Positions 9,335 through 18,775 of a stretch of 64,000 nt of DNA are shown here, piece after piece. A model generated the notes under the pieces. That model saw nothing but the letters and a program-made list of their open reading frames with translations, was not told where the DNA came from and made no database searches. The stretch's first letter is position 1. Each line of letters opens with the position of its first letter. Origin of the DNA: Mesorhizobium sp. C432A (lineage in GTDB: Bacteria; Pseudomonadota; Alphaproteobacteria; Rhizobiales; Rhizobiaceae); the NCBI RefSeq assembly GCF_030323145.1, contig NZ_CP100470.1, forward strand, positions 4,381,001-4,445,000, written 5' to 3'. The position numbers were made by a program, and so were the translations under genes.

Positions 9335-9709
9335 CTATGAAACGGTTCTTGCGAGCCAAAGTCCCAGAAACAGGGCGATAATGGCGCCAACGACGCTGGC
9401 CAGCGCATATCCCAACGCCGGCAGCGTCGCTCCGCGCTCCCATAGGGTCGCGAAATCGAGCGAAAAGGCGGAGAAGGTGGTGAAGCCGCCAAGGATGCCG
9501 GTGGCGACGAACAGCCGGAGCTCATTGGAACCGCCGCGCCGCATCAGCGCGGCGATGAACAGCCCCATGGCAAAGGAGCCGACGATGTTGATCACCATCG
9601 TCCCCCAGGGGTAGTTGGGGCCGACGAGGCGCAAGGCGCCGATGTTGGTCAGGTGGCGGATGCCGGCGCCGATGCCGCCGCCGACCACAACAAGAAGCAG
9701 ATTGAACAT
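9335..9709 (-). CDS. crcB: Fluoride ion channel CrcB/Fluc
   Basis: A 124-residue membrane protein with four helices, the family length. The Fluc signatures are present: GGGIGAGIRHL near the N-terminus, the central WGTMVINIVGSFAMG with the pore asparagine, and GGFTTFSAFSLD with the phenylalanine-box residues. Fluc exports fluoride as a dual-topology dimer. No fluoride riboswitch was seen in the 53 bases separating it from the upstream gene, so it may be transcribed with that gene. Confidence 0.95.
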   Translation of the reverse strand: MFNLLLVVVGGGIGAGIRHLTNIGALRLVGPNYPWGTMVINIVGSFAMGLFIAALMRRGGSNELRLFVATGILGGFTTFSAFSLDFATLWERGATLPALGYALASVVGAIIALFLGLWLARTVS

Positions 9710-9762
9710 GCCCGTTTACTGCCCGGCCAAGGCAGTGCGGTCAATCCCTTCAGGCCAACGCC

Positions 9763-10593
9763 TCAGGTCGTCTCGACCTTCTTTGCCTTGCTCGAGCCGA
9801 TCATCTTCCAGTTCTTGTAGAACATGGAATTGATGCGCTCGACGGTGACCGAAACGATGGCCAGAAGTCCGGCGATGAAACCGGGGAACGGCGACGGGCG
9901 GATGATGTCCATGAACACGCAGTAGCGGCGTCCGTCATACTCGTTGACCGAGCGGTGCAGCAGCGTGTCGTCGAAAATATAGAGCGGGTTGTCGTGCCAG
10001 TAATTCCTCGCGCCGTTGCATTCGACGAAAACCTCTGCCTTCACCGGCAAGAGATTGTAGAGGATGCGCAGGCTGAGCCGCAGCGGTCCGAAATGCCAGG
10101 AAGTCGATTCCTTGCCTCTGAAGACAGATACGGCAATGGTCTTGATGTATTTGAAATCCTTGTTGAATTCCGCGACATTGTCGATCCGGTGCTTGCCGTA
10201 CCACTGATAGACATACATGCCGCGACGACCGGTGCCGAAATTGGCGTCGATATCGGCGATGATCTCGTCCTTGCGCGCCTTGAAGACGTCAAGAACCTCG
10301 TTGACCTCGCGCTGATAATCGGCGGGAAACTGCTCCAGCTTCCACACGCCCGGGTTCCTGTAGCAAACGAGGTCCACCAGCAGATTGAAGGGCGACAGCA
10401 GCCAGGTGAAGATGCCATTGCCGAGGAAATAGCCGCGCAACAGCGACAGATCCTTGTTGGCGTTGCGCAGCACATCGATCAGGCCGCAGACGATCCAGAT
10501 CGTGGTCAGGATCGGAATGAAATAGAAGCCGAGCGCGAGCAGCGGGACAGCAATCACAGCCTGGCGAAGCGTTTTGCGAAGGGATTTTGTCAT
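9763..10593 (-). CDS. Aspartyl/asparaginyl beta-hydroxylase family protein, LpxO-like
   Basis: A 276-residue membrane-anchored member of the 2-oxoglutarate/Fe(II) dioxygenase superfamily that includes LpxO (2-hydroxylation of lipid A acyl chains). A hydrophobic segment at about 10-40 anchors it; a second hydrophobic stretch is at about 236-252. The catalytic part contains SWHFGPLRLSLRILYNLLP (His167) and YWHDNPLYIFDDTLLHRSVNEYDGRRY (His213, Arg223), the family pattern of metal-binding histidines and 2-oxoglutarate-binding arginine. Lipid A is a plausible but unproven substrate. The C-terminal tail is lysine-rich. Confidence 0.8.
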   Translation of the reverse strand: MTKSLRKTLRQAVIAVPLLALGFYFIPILTTIWIVCGLIDVLRNANKDLSLLRGYFLGNGIFTWLLSPFNLLVDLVCYRNPGVWKLEQFPADYQREVNEVLDVFKARKDEIIADIDANFGTGRRGMYVYQWYGKHRIDNVAEFNKDFKYIKTIAVSVFRGKESTSWHFGPLRLSLRILYNLLPVKAEVFVECNGARNYWHDNPLYIFDDTLLHRSVNEYDGRRYCVFMDIIRPSPFPGFIAGLLAIVSVTVERINSMFYKNWKMIGSSKAKKVETT

Positions 10594-10775
10594 TTCTGTT
10601 CGCGCCGCGCGCTGTCCCCGTTCCGAATTATCGCCCGTCCTGGCAGCCTCCCGGCCGAGTCATGCGACGTGATAGGGCTTTTTGTCATGCGGTACAATCA
10701 CACTGCTGTGACTGGCGGGGGCAGAATTTCAGTTCATCGCGGGCAGGCCGAGTTCGTCCCGTTTGTCCCGCGCGC

Positions 10776-12086
10776 CTATTTTTCCCGCTCGCTGCGCAGC
10801 TTTGCCCAATAGTCCAGCCGTTTCTTGATATCGCGCTCGAAGCCGCGTTCGGGCGGATCATAAAAGGTCTGCCGGCCCATCTTTTCGGGGAAATAGTCCT
10901 GGCCGGAAAAAGCATCGGGCTGGTCGTGATCGTAGCGGTAGCCGGCGCCGTAATCCTCCTCTTTCATCAGCTTGGTCGGCGCGTTGAGGATGTGCTTGGG
11001 CGGCAGCAGCGAACCGAACTCCTTCGCCGCCCGCGTGGCTGCCTTGAAGGCGGTATAGACGGCGTTGGATTTGGGCGCGGTGGCGAGATAGACGGTGGCC
11101 TCGGCGAAGGCCAGTTCGCCTTCGGGCGAGCCGAGATAGTCGTAGGCGTCCTTGGCGGCGTTGGCGATAACCAGCGCCTGCGGGTCGGCCAGCCCGATAT
11201 CCTCCATCGCCATGCGCACCAGCCGGCGGCCGAGATAGAGCGGATCCTCGCCGGCGTCGAACATGCGGGCAAGATAATAAAGCGCCGCGTCCGGGTCGGA
11301 CCCACGCACCGATTTGTGCAGCGCCGAGATCAGATTGTAGTGACCGTCCTGGCCCTTGTCATAGATCGGCGCGCGGCGCTGGACGATGCGCTGCAGCCCT
11401 TCGGGATCGAAAACCTCGCCGGGTTTGGCGGCGCGCCAGACTTCCTCGGCCAGCGTCAGCGAGGCCCGGCCGTCGCCATCGCTCATGCGGATGAGCATCG
11501 CCCGCGCCTCGTCGTCGAGCGGCAGCGCCCTGCCCTCCGTCTCCTCCGCGCGCGTCATCAGCTTGGCAATGCTGTCCTCGCCCAGCGAGTGAAACACCAG
11601 CACCCGCGCGCGCGACAGAAGCGCGGCGTTCAGCTCGAAGGACGGATTTTCGGTCGTGGCGCCAACCAGCACGACGGTGCCGTCCTCCATGACCGGGAGA
11701 AACGAATCCTGCTGGGCGCGGTTGAAGCGATGGATCTCGTCGACGAACAGCAGCGTCTGGCGGCCATTGGTGCGACGCAGCTTTGCCGCCTCGAACACTT
11801 TCTTCAAATCGGCAACGCCGGAAAACACCGCTGAGATCTGCTCGAAGGCAAGGCTGGTCTCGCCGGCCAGCAGCCGCGCCACCGTGGTCTTGCCGGTGCC
11901 GGGTGGCCCCCAGAAAATCATCGAGCCGAGCGAACCGGAGTTGATCAACCGCGTCAGCGCGCCGTCCGGCCCGGTCAAATGCTCCTGGCCGACAACCTCG
12001 CCGAGGTTTTTCGGACGCAGCCGATCGGCCAAAGGCCGGCCGGGCGGCGCTCTTTCCGGTTCATCGACGCTGAACAGATCGGCCAT
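10776..12086 (-). CDS. rarA: Replication-associated recombination protein A (AAA+ ATPase)
   Basis: The 436-residue product is RarA/MgsA, a clamp-loader-like AAA+ ATPase acting at stalled replication forks. RPKNLGEVVGQEHL (about 25-38) precedes the Walker A motif GPPGTGKTT and Walker B LLFVDEIHRFN; sensor ENPSFELNAALLSRARV follows, and the C-terminal tetramerisation part contains VRGSDPDAALYYLARM. Length is typical. The usual DegP-like neighbour lies 47 bases upstream, and this arrangement with a Do-type protease is common in Rhizobiales. Confidence 0.95.
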   Translation of the reverse strand: MADLFSVDEPERAPPGRPLADRLRPKNLGEVVGQEHLTGPDGALTRLINSGSLGSMIFWGPPGTGKTTVARLLAGETSLAFEQISAVFSGVADLKKVFEAAKLRRTNGRQTLLFVDEIHRFNRAQQDSFLPVMEDGTVVLVGATTENPSFELNAALLSRARVLVFHSLGEDSIAKLMTRAEETEGRALPLDDEARAMLIRMSDGDGRASLTLAEEVWRAAKPGEVFDPEGLQRIVQRRAPIYDKGQDGHYNLISALHKSVRGSDPDAALYYLARMFDAGEDPLYLGRRLVRMAMEDIGLADPQALVIANAAKDAYDYLGSPEGELAFAEATVYLATAPKSNAVYTAFKAATRAAKEFGSLLPPKHILNAPTKLMKEEDYGAGYRYDHDQPDAFSGQDYFPEKMGRQTFYDPPERGFERDIKKRLDYWAKLRSEREK

Positions 12087-12133
12087 CTAGGTCTTCTGGT
12101 TGGAGCACGATCCTCAGAAATGGGAAGATCGCC

Positions 12134-13627
12134 TCAGTAACGCAACACCTGGCGCAGTATCTGCCCGCCGCGCTCGACGGTAAAGCGCCACCAGCGTGTA
12201 TCCTGCTGGGCAAGCTGCGCCAGTGTCGCCGCCGTATCGACCGTCGTGCCGTTCACCTCGCGCACGATGTCGCCCGGCTGGAAGCCGAAATCGGCGGCCG
12301 GCGAATCGCGGTTGATGTCGACCACGGTGACGCCCTTGAGGTCGGTGCGCAGGCCGAGGCGCTGGGCGAGCCTGGGCGACAGTTCCGCGACCTTGGCGCC
12401 GGAAAACGGGCTGCGGCCATGCAGCGTCACTTCCGAAGCCTTGGCTCCTTCCGGCGCGCGCTCCAGTGCGATCTCCATCGTCGCCTGCTGGCCCTTGCTC
12501 AGGATGGCGAAGGTCGCCTTGGTGCCGATCGACAGGGTCGCCATGCGGTAATCCAGCGCCTCGATGCCTTCGACCGTCGTGCCATTGAGCTGCAGCACGA
12601 CATCGCCGGGCTTCAGCCCTGCCTTGGCCGCCGGTCCGGCTTCCTCAACCGACGACACCAGCGCGCCGGTCGGCTTCTCCATGCCAAGCGATTCGGCGAT
12701 CTGCGGTGTGACCGCTTCGAACTCGGCGCCTATATAAGGCCGCTCGAAGAAATCGAGCCCGGCCTTGGCCGCGTCGGCGAAGGCGCGCACCATGTTGGCC
12801 GGGATGGCAAAGCCGATGCCGATCGAGCCGCCGCTGCGGCTGTAGATGGCGGTGTTGATGCCGACCAGCTGGCCGCCCATGTTGATCAGCGCGCCGCCGG
12901 AATTGCCGGGATTGATGGCGGCGTCGGTCTGGATGAAGTAGCCCGAATCCGAAACGCCGATATGGCTGCGGGCAAGCGCCGACACGATGCCGCTGGTGGT
13001 GGTCTGGCCGACGCCGAACGGATTGCCGATGGCCAGCACCAGGTCGCCGACCTCGAGCGCGTCGGAATCGCCGATGGCGATCACCGGAAAGGGCTTGTCG
13101 GAGTTGATCTTGAGCACGGCGAGGTCAAGCGTCTCGTCCTTGAGCATGACCTTCGAGGTGAATTCGCGCCCGTCGGCGGTCGCGACCTTGACCTCGTCGG
13201 CATCCTTGATCACGTGGAAATTGGTGACGACGACGCCGCTTGGATCGACCAGCACGCCCGAGCCGAGCGAGGATTGCGCGCGCGGCTGCGCGCGGCCGAA
13301 GAATTCCTCGAAGAAAGGATCGCCGTCGAAGGGCGACGTGACCTTGGCCGTCTGCGAAGCATAGACATTGACCACCGCCGGCGCCGTCTGCTTGACCAGG
13401 GGCGCAAACGACAGCTGTACCTCTTCGCGGCCGAACGGCACGCGCTTGTCGGGACCGGAGGTGCCGTTCTCGCCTTCGACGCCATGCAGGAGGTCGGTCA
13501 GCACATCGGAGAGCCCCGGATCGGCTGGCTTGGCGGCGTCCTCGGCCAGAGCCTGCCTGACTGTCGGCGCGGCTGCGAACGCCATCATGGCGAAGAGCAG
13601 AACAAGAGACAGTCGGTTGGCGCGCAT
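12134..13627 (-). CDS. DegP/HtrA (Do family) periplasmic serine protease
   Basis: The 497-residue precursor has a signal peptide (hydrophobic core 7-20, cleavage near ALA at 26-28), a trypsin-like domain and two PDZ domains. The triad is visible as His138 (TNFHVI), Asp168 (LDLAVLK) and Ser243 (GNSGGAL); the PDZ domains start near 275 and 390. It degrades or refolds misfolded periplasmic proteins. The ATG at 13627 is chosen over an upstream in-frame TTG at 13642 because GGAGG lies eight bases before it. Nothing suggests loss of function. Confidence 0.93.
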   Translation of the reverse strand: MRANRLSLVLLFAMMAFAAAPTVRQALAEDAAKPADPGLSDVLTDLLHGVEGENGTSGPDKRVPFGREEVQLSFAPLVKQTAPAVVNVYASQTAKVTSPFDGDPFFEEFFGRAQPRAQSSLGSGVLVDPSGVVVTNFHVIKDADEVKVATADGREFTSKVMLKDETLDLAVLKINSDKPFPVIAIGDSDALEVGDLVLAIGNPFGVGQTTTSGIVSALARSHIGVSDSGYFIQTDAAINPGNSGGALINMGGQLVGINTAIYSRSGGSIGIGFAIPANMVRAFADAAKAGLDFFERPYIGAEFEAVTPQIAESLGMEKPTGALVSSVEEAGPAAKAGLKPGDVVLQLNGTTVEGIEALDYRMATLSIGTKATFAILSKGQQATMEIALERAPEGAKASEVTLHGRSPFSGAKVAELSPRLAQRLGLRTDLKGVTVVDINRDSPAADFGFQPGDIVREVNGTTVDTAATLAQLAQQDTRWWRFTVERGGQILRQVLRY

Positions 13628-13774
13628 TCGCGAATCCTCCAAGGCAAGTTCGGGGGCATTGTCCCGACGATTGTGCAGAATGAAAGGCTAATGCACTGAA
13701 ATGCGGCGATTGTCGTGCAAAAGCACTTGGCCGGCAGGCAAAAAAGCCTGGCGAAGCATGCCCTCGCGACAATG

Positions 13775-13800
13775 CAAAAAAGGGGCCCGAAGGCCCCTTG
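13775..13800 (-). terminator. Terminator of the ribosomal superoperon after rplQ
   Basis: On the minus strand the sequence reads AAGGGGCC-TTCG-GGCCCCTT followed by four more T; an 8-bp stem with a stable TTCG tetraloop, 25 bases after the rplQ stop. It marks the end of the alpha operon. Confidence 0.93.
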
Positions 13801-13824
13801 AAGTCATTCCTGAAAAACCGAGCC

Positions 13825-14256
13825 TTATGCGGCAGCGGCTTCCTCGTCGGTGCCTTCGGCCTCGATGCGGGCGCGGTCGCCGGCGCCCTTGGCCGAGGTG
13901 TCGCGATCGACGAACTCGATGACTGCCATGGCGGCATTGTCGCCGTGGCGGAAGCCGGCCTTCATGATGCGCAGATAGCCGCCATTGCGGGTGGCGTAGC
14001 GCGGCGCGATGGTGTCGAACAGACGCTTGACGACGCCTTCATTGCCGATCTGGGCAATGACCTGGCGGCGCGCATGCAGGTCGCCGCGCTTGCCGAGCGT
14101 CACCAGCTTCTCGACGATCGGACGCAAATCCTTCGCCTTCGGCAGGGTGGTGACGATCTGTTCGTGTTCGAGCAGCGACACGGCGAGGTTGGCGAACATC
14201 GACTTGCGATGGCTAATGCTTCGGGCGAAGCGGCGGCCTTTAAAACCGTGGCGCAT
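13825..14256 (-). CDS. rplQ: 50S ribosomal protein L17
   Basis: The 143-residue protein starts with the L17 signature [20 protein letters not shown] and continues with [15 protein letters not shown]. The C-terminus carries an alanine/acid-rich extension (GTDEEAAAA) common in alphaproteobacteria. It is the last gene of the alpha operon, 105 bases after rpoA, and is followed by a strong terminator. Confidence 0.97.
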   Translation of the reverse strand: MRHGFKGRRFARSISHRKSMFANLAVSLLEHEQIVTTLPKAKDLRPIVEKLVTLGKRGDLHARRQVIAQIGNEGVVKRLFDTIAPRYATRNGGYLRIMKAGFRHGDNAAMAVIEFVDRDTSAKGAGDRARIEAEGTDEEAAAA

Positions 14257-14361
14257 GGCTCTTTTCCTTCTTCAGTTGTTCAAGAGGCCGTGGCCTCTGA
14301 TGGTTTTCCGCATGACCGTCGGATCGAGCGGCCCACGCCGCCGATCCTTGGAAATTCATGC

Positions 14362-15372
14362 TCAATATTGGTCTTCGTAACGCTTGGCGAGGTCTTCGAT
14401 GTTTTCCGGCGGCCAGTCCGGCACTTCCATGCCGAGGTGCAGGCCCATCGCCGCGAGCACTTCCTTGATCTCGTTCAGCGACTTGCGGCCGAAGTTCGGG
14501 GTGCGCAGCATCTCGGCTTCGGTTTTCTGGATAAGATCGCCGATATAGACGATGTTGTCGTTCTTCAGGCAGTTGGCCGAACGCACCGAAAGCTCGAGTT
14601 CGTCCACCTTCTTGAGCAGCGCCGGGTTGAAGGCGAGCTCGGTGACGGCCTCGGTGGCGACTTCCTTCTGCGGCTCGTCGAAATTGACGAACAGGCCAAG
14701 CTGGTCCTGCAGGATGCGGGCAGCGAAAGCCACCGCGTCCTCCCCCGAGATCGAACCGTCGGTCTCGATAGTCATGGTCAGCTTGTCATAGTCGAGAACC
14801 TGGCCCTCGCGGGTGTTCTCGACCTTGTAGGAGACCTTCTTGACCGGCGAATACAGGCTGTCGACCGGGATCAGGCCGATCGGCGCGTCTTCGGCGCGGT
14901 TGCGGTCGGCCGGCACGTAACCCTTGCCGGTGTCGACGGTGAATTCCATGCGGATTTCAGCGCCCTCGTCCAGCGTGCAGATGACGTGGTCGGGGTTGAG
15001 GATCTCGACGTCGCCAACCGTCTGGATGTCGCCAGCCAGAACCGCACCCGGGCCCTGCTTGCGAACGACCATGCGCTTGGGACCATCGCCTTCCATGCGG
15101 ATGGCGATTTCCTTGATGTTGAGGACGATGTCGGTCACGTCCTCACGCACGCCGGCAATCGACGAGAATTCATGCAGAACGCCGTCGATCTGCACGGCGG
15201 TGACAGCCGCACCGCGCAGCGAAGACAAAAGCACGCGGCGCAGCGCGTTGCCGAGCGTCAGGCCGAAGCCACGCTCGAGCGGCTCGGCGACCAGCGTGGT
15301 CAGCGTCTTCTTCTTCGACGAGAACTCGATCTTGTTCGGCTTGATCAGTTCCTGCCAATTTTTCTGGATCAT
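14362..15372 (-). CDS. rpoA: RNA polymerase subunit alpha
   Basis: The 336-residue alpha subunit has the dimerising N-terminal domain (about 1-230, with [20 protein letters not shown]) and the DNA-binding C-terminal domain (about 250-320, [20 protein letters not shown] and [14 protein letters not shown]). The start at 15372 ([17 protein letters not shown]) fits homologues and has AAGGAAAG upstream; the open frame reaches further to 15456. It lies in the standard rpsM-rpsK-rpoA-rplQ order. Confidence 0.98.
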   Translation of the reverse strand: MIQKNWQELIKPNKIEFSSKKKTLTTLVAEPLERGFGLTLGNALRRVLLSSLRGAAVTAVQIDGVLHEFSSIAGVREDVTDIVLNIKEIAIRMEGDGPKRMVVRKQGPGAVLAGDIQTVGDVEILNPDHVICTLDEGAEIRMEFTVDTGKGYVPADRNRAEDAPIGLIPVDSLYSPVKKVSYKVENTREGQVLDYDKLTMTIETDGSISGEDAVAFAARILQDQLGLFVNFDEPQKEVATEAVTELAFNPALLKKVDELELSVRSANCLKNDNIVYIGDLIQKTEAEMLRTPNFGRKSLNEIKEVLAAMGLHLGMEVPDWPPENIEDLAKRYEDQY

Positions 15373-15474
15373 GATGCTTTCCTTCCGTTGACCCGCCACC
15401 ATCCAATCGTGGCGGGCGACCTGGAGTGCCGTGGAGGAGCGCCTTGAGGCGCTCACGCGGCGTTCGGTAATGTC

Positions 15475-15864
15475 TTAGACGCGGCGCTTCTTGCGCGGGC
15501 GGCAGCCATTGTGCGGGATCGGCGTCACATCACGGATCGAGGTGATGGTGAAGCCGGCCGCCTGCAGGGCGCGAAGCGCCGATTCACGACCGGAGCCGGG
15601 TCCGCAGACCTCGACTTCGAGCATGCGCATGCCGTGTTCCTGGGCCTTCTTGGCGACGTCTTCGGCAGCCATCTGGGCGGCGAACGGGGTCGACTTGCGC
15701 GAACCCTTGAAGCCCTGGGCACCGGCCGACGACCAGGCAATGGAATTGCCCTGCGCGTCGGTGATGGTGATCATCGTGTTGTTGAAGGTCGAATTGACGT
15801 GGGCAACGCCCGACGAGATGTTCTTGCGTTCGCGACGGCGAACACGAGCGGCTTCCTTGGCCAT
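15475..15864 (-). CDS. rpsK: 30S ribosomal protein S11
   Basis: The 129-residue protein has the S11 core [18 protein letters not shown], the [14 protein letters not shown] segment and the invariant C-terminal [13 protein letters not shown]. It contributes to the platform of the 30S subunit near the mRNA exit. It is separated from rpsM by 127 bases that contain a palindromic repeat. Confidence 0.98.
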   Translation of the reverse strand: MAKEAARVRRRERKNISSGVAHVNSTFNNTMITITDAQGNSIAWSSAGAQGFKGSRKSTPFAAQMAAEDVAKKAQEHGMRMLEVEVCGPGSGRESALRALQAAGFTITSIRDVTPIPHNGCRPRKKRRV

Positions 15865-15921
15865 GATAGTCCTTTCAGTTGATCTCTACACCGCCGTAAT
15901 GCCAGCGGCTCCACCTTTGAA

Positions 15922-15991
15922 AGCGAGTAGTGAGCAGGGACCAGCGAATAGGGAACCCCTACTCGCTAATGGCTACTCGCTATTCGCTCAC
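15922..15991. repeat. Short-period palindromic repeat between rpsM and rpsK
   Basis: The left part reads AGCGAGTAGTGAGCAGGGA and the right part, on the opposite strand, GAGCGAATAGCGAGTAGCC; both are built from GCGAGTAG/GCGAATAG octamers, giving an imperfect inverted repeat of about 30-base arms. It directly abuts the rpsM stop codon. Confidence 0.7.
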
Positions 15992-16360
15992 TTACTTCTT
16001 CTTGCCTGCAATCGACTTGGCCGGGCCCTTGCGGGTGCGTGCATTGGTGTGCGTGCGCTGGCCGCGAACCGGCAGCGAACGGCGGTGACGCAGACCGCGG
16101 TAGCAGCCGAGGTCCATGAGACGCTTGATGTTCATCGACACTTCGCGGCGCAGGTCGCCTTCGACCTGGTAGTCGCGGTCGATGGTCTCGCGGATCTGCA
16201 GCACTTCCGCGTCGGTCAGCTGGTTGACGCGGCGCTCGGCCGGGATGCCGACCTTGTCGACGATCTCCTGGGCGAACTTCTTGCCAATGCCGTGAATGTA
16301 CTGAAGCGCAATGACGACGCGCTTGTTGGTCGGAATGTTGACGCCGGCTATACGAGCCAT
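15992..16360 (-). CDS. rpsM: 30S ribosomal protein S13
   Basis: 122 residues, the normal S13 length. It begins [20 protein letters not shown] and ends in the basic tail [18 protein letters not shown] that reaches the P-site tRNA. The start at 16360 is fixed by homology and GAAGAGAAGAA upstream; the open frame extends to 16507 without meaning. 212 bases without a gene separate it from adk. Confidence 0.98.
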   Translation of the reverse strand: MARIAGVNIPTNKRVVIALQYIHGIGKKFAQEIVDKVGIPAERRVNQLTDAEVLQIRETIDRDYQVEGDLRREVSMNIKRLMDLGCYRGLRHRRSLPVRGQRTHTNARTRKGPAKSIAGKKK

Positions 16361-16572
16361 ATTCTTCTCTTCTCCATGTGGGACCGGCCGGCCTTCAAAA
16401 AAAGGGGCATGCGCGGCGCTGTTCAAATTACCCGCGTCCGGTGGAGGCCGGCCCTTGCGGGAGTTCCCTAGTTTCAATGCGGCTGCCTTGCCCTTGCGGA
16501 CAAGCAAGCCTCATGCCTGATAGGAAGACGGGCCGCCATAACCCAGCGAACCGTTCCAGTCAAGCGCAATCT

Positions 16573-17181
16573 TTACTTTACCGTAACGGTCTCCCGCGTC
16601 ACCGCCGCGAGCAGCGCTTCAATCTCCGCCGTCACGGTGTCGACAGGGGCCATGCCGTCGACACTCCTAAGCGAGCGTTTGGCATAATAATAGCCGATCA
16701 GAGGCGCGGTCTTCTTGTAATATTCCCGCAGGCGCTCTTCGAACACCACCGGATTGTCGTCCTTGCGCACCGGCTGTCCGGCGGCCTTGGCGTCGTCGGC
16801 GCGCTTGACGATGCGGCCGACCAGCGCTTTGTCGTCGACGACGAACTCGATCACGGCATCGAGGCCAATGCCGCGCTCGGCGAGCATCGATTCAACCGCA
16901 TCAGCCTGCACCAGCGTGCGCGGATAGCCGTCGAGAATGAAACCGTTGGTGCAATCGGGCTGATCGATGCGCTCGGCCACGATGGCGTTGACGATGGCGT
17001 CGGAAACCAGCTCGCCGGCATCCATCACCGCCTTGGCGCGCTTGCCGACTTCGGTGCCGGCCTGCACGGCCGCCCGCAGCATGTCACCCGTCGACAGCTG
17101 CGGTATGCCGTATTTTTCTACCAGTCTTTGTGCTTGCGTCCCCTTGCCCGCTCCTGGCGGCCCAAGCAATATCAATCTCAT
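16573..17181 (-). CDS. adk: Adenylate kinase
   Basis: The 202-residue enzyme interconverts ATP, ADP and AMP. The P-loop [14 protein letters not shown] is at residues 7-20, the AMP-binding [12 protein letters not shown] follows, and DGYPRT is present. The LID region is of the short type without the zinc-binding cysteines, as usual in alphaproteobacteria. Its ATG overlaps the secY stop by four bases (ATGA), so the two are translationally coupled. Confidence 0.97.
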   Translation of the reverse strand: MRLILLGPPGAGKGTQAQRLVEKYGIPQLSTGDMLRAAVQAGTEVGKRAKAVMDAGELVSDAIVNAIVAERIDQPDCTNGFILDGYPRTLVQADAVESMLAERGIGLDAVIEFVVDDKALVGRIVKRADDAKAAGQPVRKDDNPVVFEERLREYYKKTAPLIGYYYAKRSLRSVDGMAPVDTVTAEIEALLAAVTRETVTVK

Positions 17182-18518
17182 CTGGCCTTCTTCCCCCCGC
17201 GCAGCTTCGACTTCTTGATCAGGCCCTCATACTGGTGCGCGATCAGGTGACCCTGGATCTGCGCCACCGTATCGAGGGTTACACTGACCACGATCAGAAG
17301 CGATGTGCCACCGAGGTAGAATGGTACGCCAGTCGCCGAAATCAGGAACTCGGGCAGCAGGCACACCAGCACCAGATAGATGGCGCCGACGACGGTGATG
17401 CGCGTCAGGACATAGTCGATGTAATCGGCGGTGCGCTCACCCGGACGGTAGCCCGGAATGAAGCCGGAATGCTTCTTGAGCTGGTCGGCGGTGTCCTTCG
17501 GATTGAACACGATGGCCGTGTAGAAGAAGGCGAAGAACACGATCATTGCCGCATAGAACAGCATGTAGAGCGGCTGGCCGTGGCCGAGCGAGGCGAGCAC
17601 GGTGCTTGCCCAGGCCGGCAGGTTTGTCGTCTGCGAGAAGCCGGCGACCGTTGCCGGCAGCAAAAGCAGCGACGACGCGAAGATCGGCGGAATGACGCCC
17701 GACGTGTTGAGCTTCAGCGGCAGATGCGAGGTATCGCCCTGGAACATGCGGTTGCCGACCTGGCGCTTCGGATACTGGATCAGCAGGCGGCGCTGCGCGC
17801 GCTCGAAGAACACGATCAGCGCGATGACGATGATAGCCAGCACGATGATCGCGAGTATCAGCCCGGTCGATAGGGCGCCGGTGCGGCCGAGCTCCAGCGT
17901 GCCGGAGATGGCGCGCGGCAGGCCGGCGACGATGCCGGAAAAGATGATCAGCGAAATGCCGTTGCCGATGCCGCGGGCGGTGATCTGCTCGCCCAGCCAC
18001 ATCAGGAACATGGTTCCGCCAACCAGCGTGACGACGGTCGAGATGCGGAAGAACATGCCGGGATCATTGACGATGCCGTTGCCGCCTTCCAGGCCCACCG
18101 AAATGCCGTAGGCCTGCACCAGCGCCAGGAGTACCGTGCCGTAGCGCGTGTACTGGTTGATGACCTTGCGGCCCTGCTCGCCTTCCTTTTTCAGCGCTTC
18201 CAGCGACGGAATGACCGAGGTCATCAGCTGCATGATGATGGAGGCTGAGATGTAAGGCATGATGCCGAGCGCGAAGATCGCCATGCGCTGCACGGCGCCG
18301 CCGGCGAACATGTTGAACATGCCGAGCACGCCCTTGGCCTGCGAAGAGAAGGCCTGCGCGAATGCATCCGGATTGATGCCGGGCAGCGGGATATAGGTGC
18401 CGAGGCGATAGACGAGCAGCGCGCCGACGGTGAACCAGATTCGCTTCTTCAGGTCCTCCGCCTTGGCGAAAGCCGCAAAATTCAGATTCGAGGCTAGTTG
18501 TTCAGCAGCCGAAGCCAT
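17178..18518 (-). CDS. secY: Preprotein translocase subunit SecY
   Basis: The 446-residue channel subunit of SecYEG has ten membrane helices. Recognisable parts are [11 protein letters not shown] before helix 2, the plug region, [12 protein letters not shown] cytoplasmic loop [41 protein letters not shown] and [20 protein letters not shown]. The 257 bases upstream hold a rhizobial repeat and a strong hairpin, so expression relative to the spc genes may be modulated there. Confidence 0.98.
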   Translation of the reverse strand: MASAAEQLASNLNFAAFAKAEDLKKRIWFTVGALLVYRLGTYIPLPGINPDAFAQAFSSQAKGVLGMFNMFAGGAVQRMAIFALGIMPYISASIIMQLMTSVIPSLEALKKEGEQGRKVINQYTRYGTVLLALVQAYGISVGLEGGNGIVNDPGMFFRISTVVTLVGGTMFLMWLGEQITARGIGNGISLIIFSGIVAGLPRAISGTLELGRTGALSTGLILAIIVLAIIVIALIVFFERAQRRLLIQYPKRQVGNRMFQGDTSHLPLKLNTSGVIPPIFASSLLLLPATVAGFSQTTNLPAWASTVLASLGHGQPLYMLFYAAMIVFFAFFYTAIVFNPKDTADQLKKHSGFIPGYRPGERTADYIDYVLTRITVVGAIYLVLVCLLPEFLISATGVPFYLGGTSLLIVVSVTLDTVAQIQGHLIAHQYEGLIKKSKLRGGKKAR

Positions 18519-18534
18519 GCCTGATTCTCCGCTA

Positions 18535-18583
18535 GAGCATGATGCCGAAAAGTGTGAAGCGGTTTTCGGACAACGTCATGCGC
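18535..18583. repeat. Rhizobial intergenic palindrome upstream of secY
   Basis: GAGCATGATGCCGAAAAGTG...GGTTTTCGGACAACGTCATGCGC forms a hairpin with stem parts GCATGATG/CGTCATGC and CCGAAAA/TTTTCGG around a short loop. From memory this type of element is scattered in many Rhizobiales genomes. Confidence 0.7.
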
Positions 18584-18679
18584 TACTTCTTTGATTTGTA
18601 TGTCACGCTCGATGCCCGCAGCTCAGGCGGCGCGTGGCACCGAAGCTCACGAGATAAGCTCCGGGCTCTAAACATGCAA

Positions 18680-18701
18680 GCGGCCGCGTTGACGCGGCCG
18701 C
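18680..18701 (-). promoter_or_regulatory. Strong hairpin between rplO and secY
   Basis: GCGGCCGCG-TTGA-CGCGGCCGC is a perfect 9-bp, all-GC stem, 75 bases downstream of the rplO stop on the minus strand. No T run follows, so it is more likely a processing, pausing or stability element than an intrinsic terminator. Confidence 0.6.
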
Positions 18702-18775
18702 CTAATTGATTGGATCAAAGCGCAATCGTGAACAAAAACGGATACCGTTCCTGCCGGCCGCGCTTCAAATTGCCG

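Noticed and set aside
9710..9762. Possible fluoride riboswitch before crcB
   Set aside because: The 53-base gap is short and I see none of the conserved core of the crcB motif RNA.
10698..10711. TCACA-CTGC-TGTGA upstream of the LpxO-like gene, reminiscent of a CRP site
   Set aside because: The half-sites are in the reverse order and spacing to that of CRP/FNR sites; five-base arms are expected by chance in this length.
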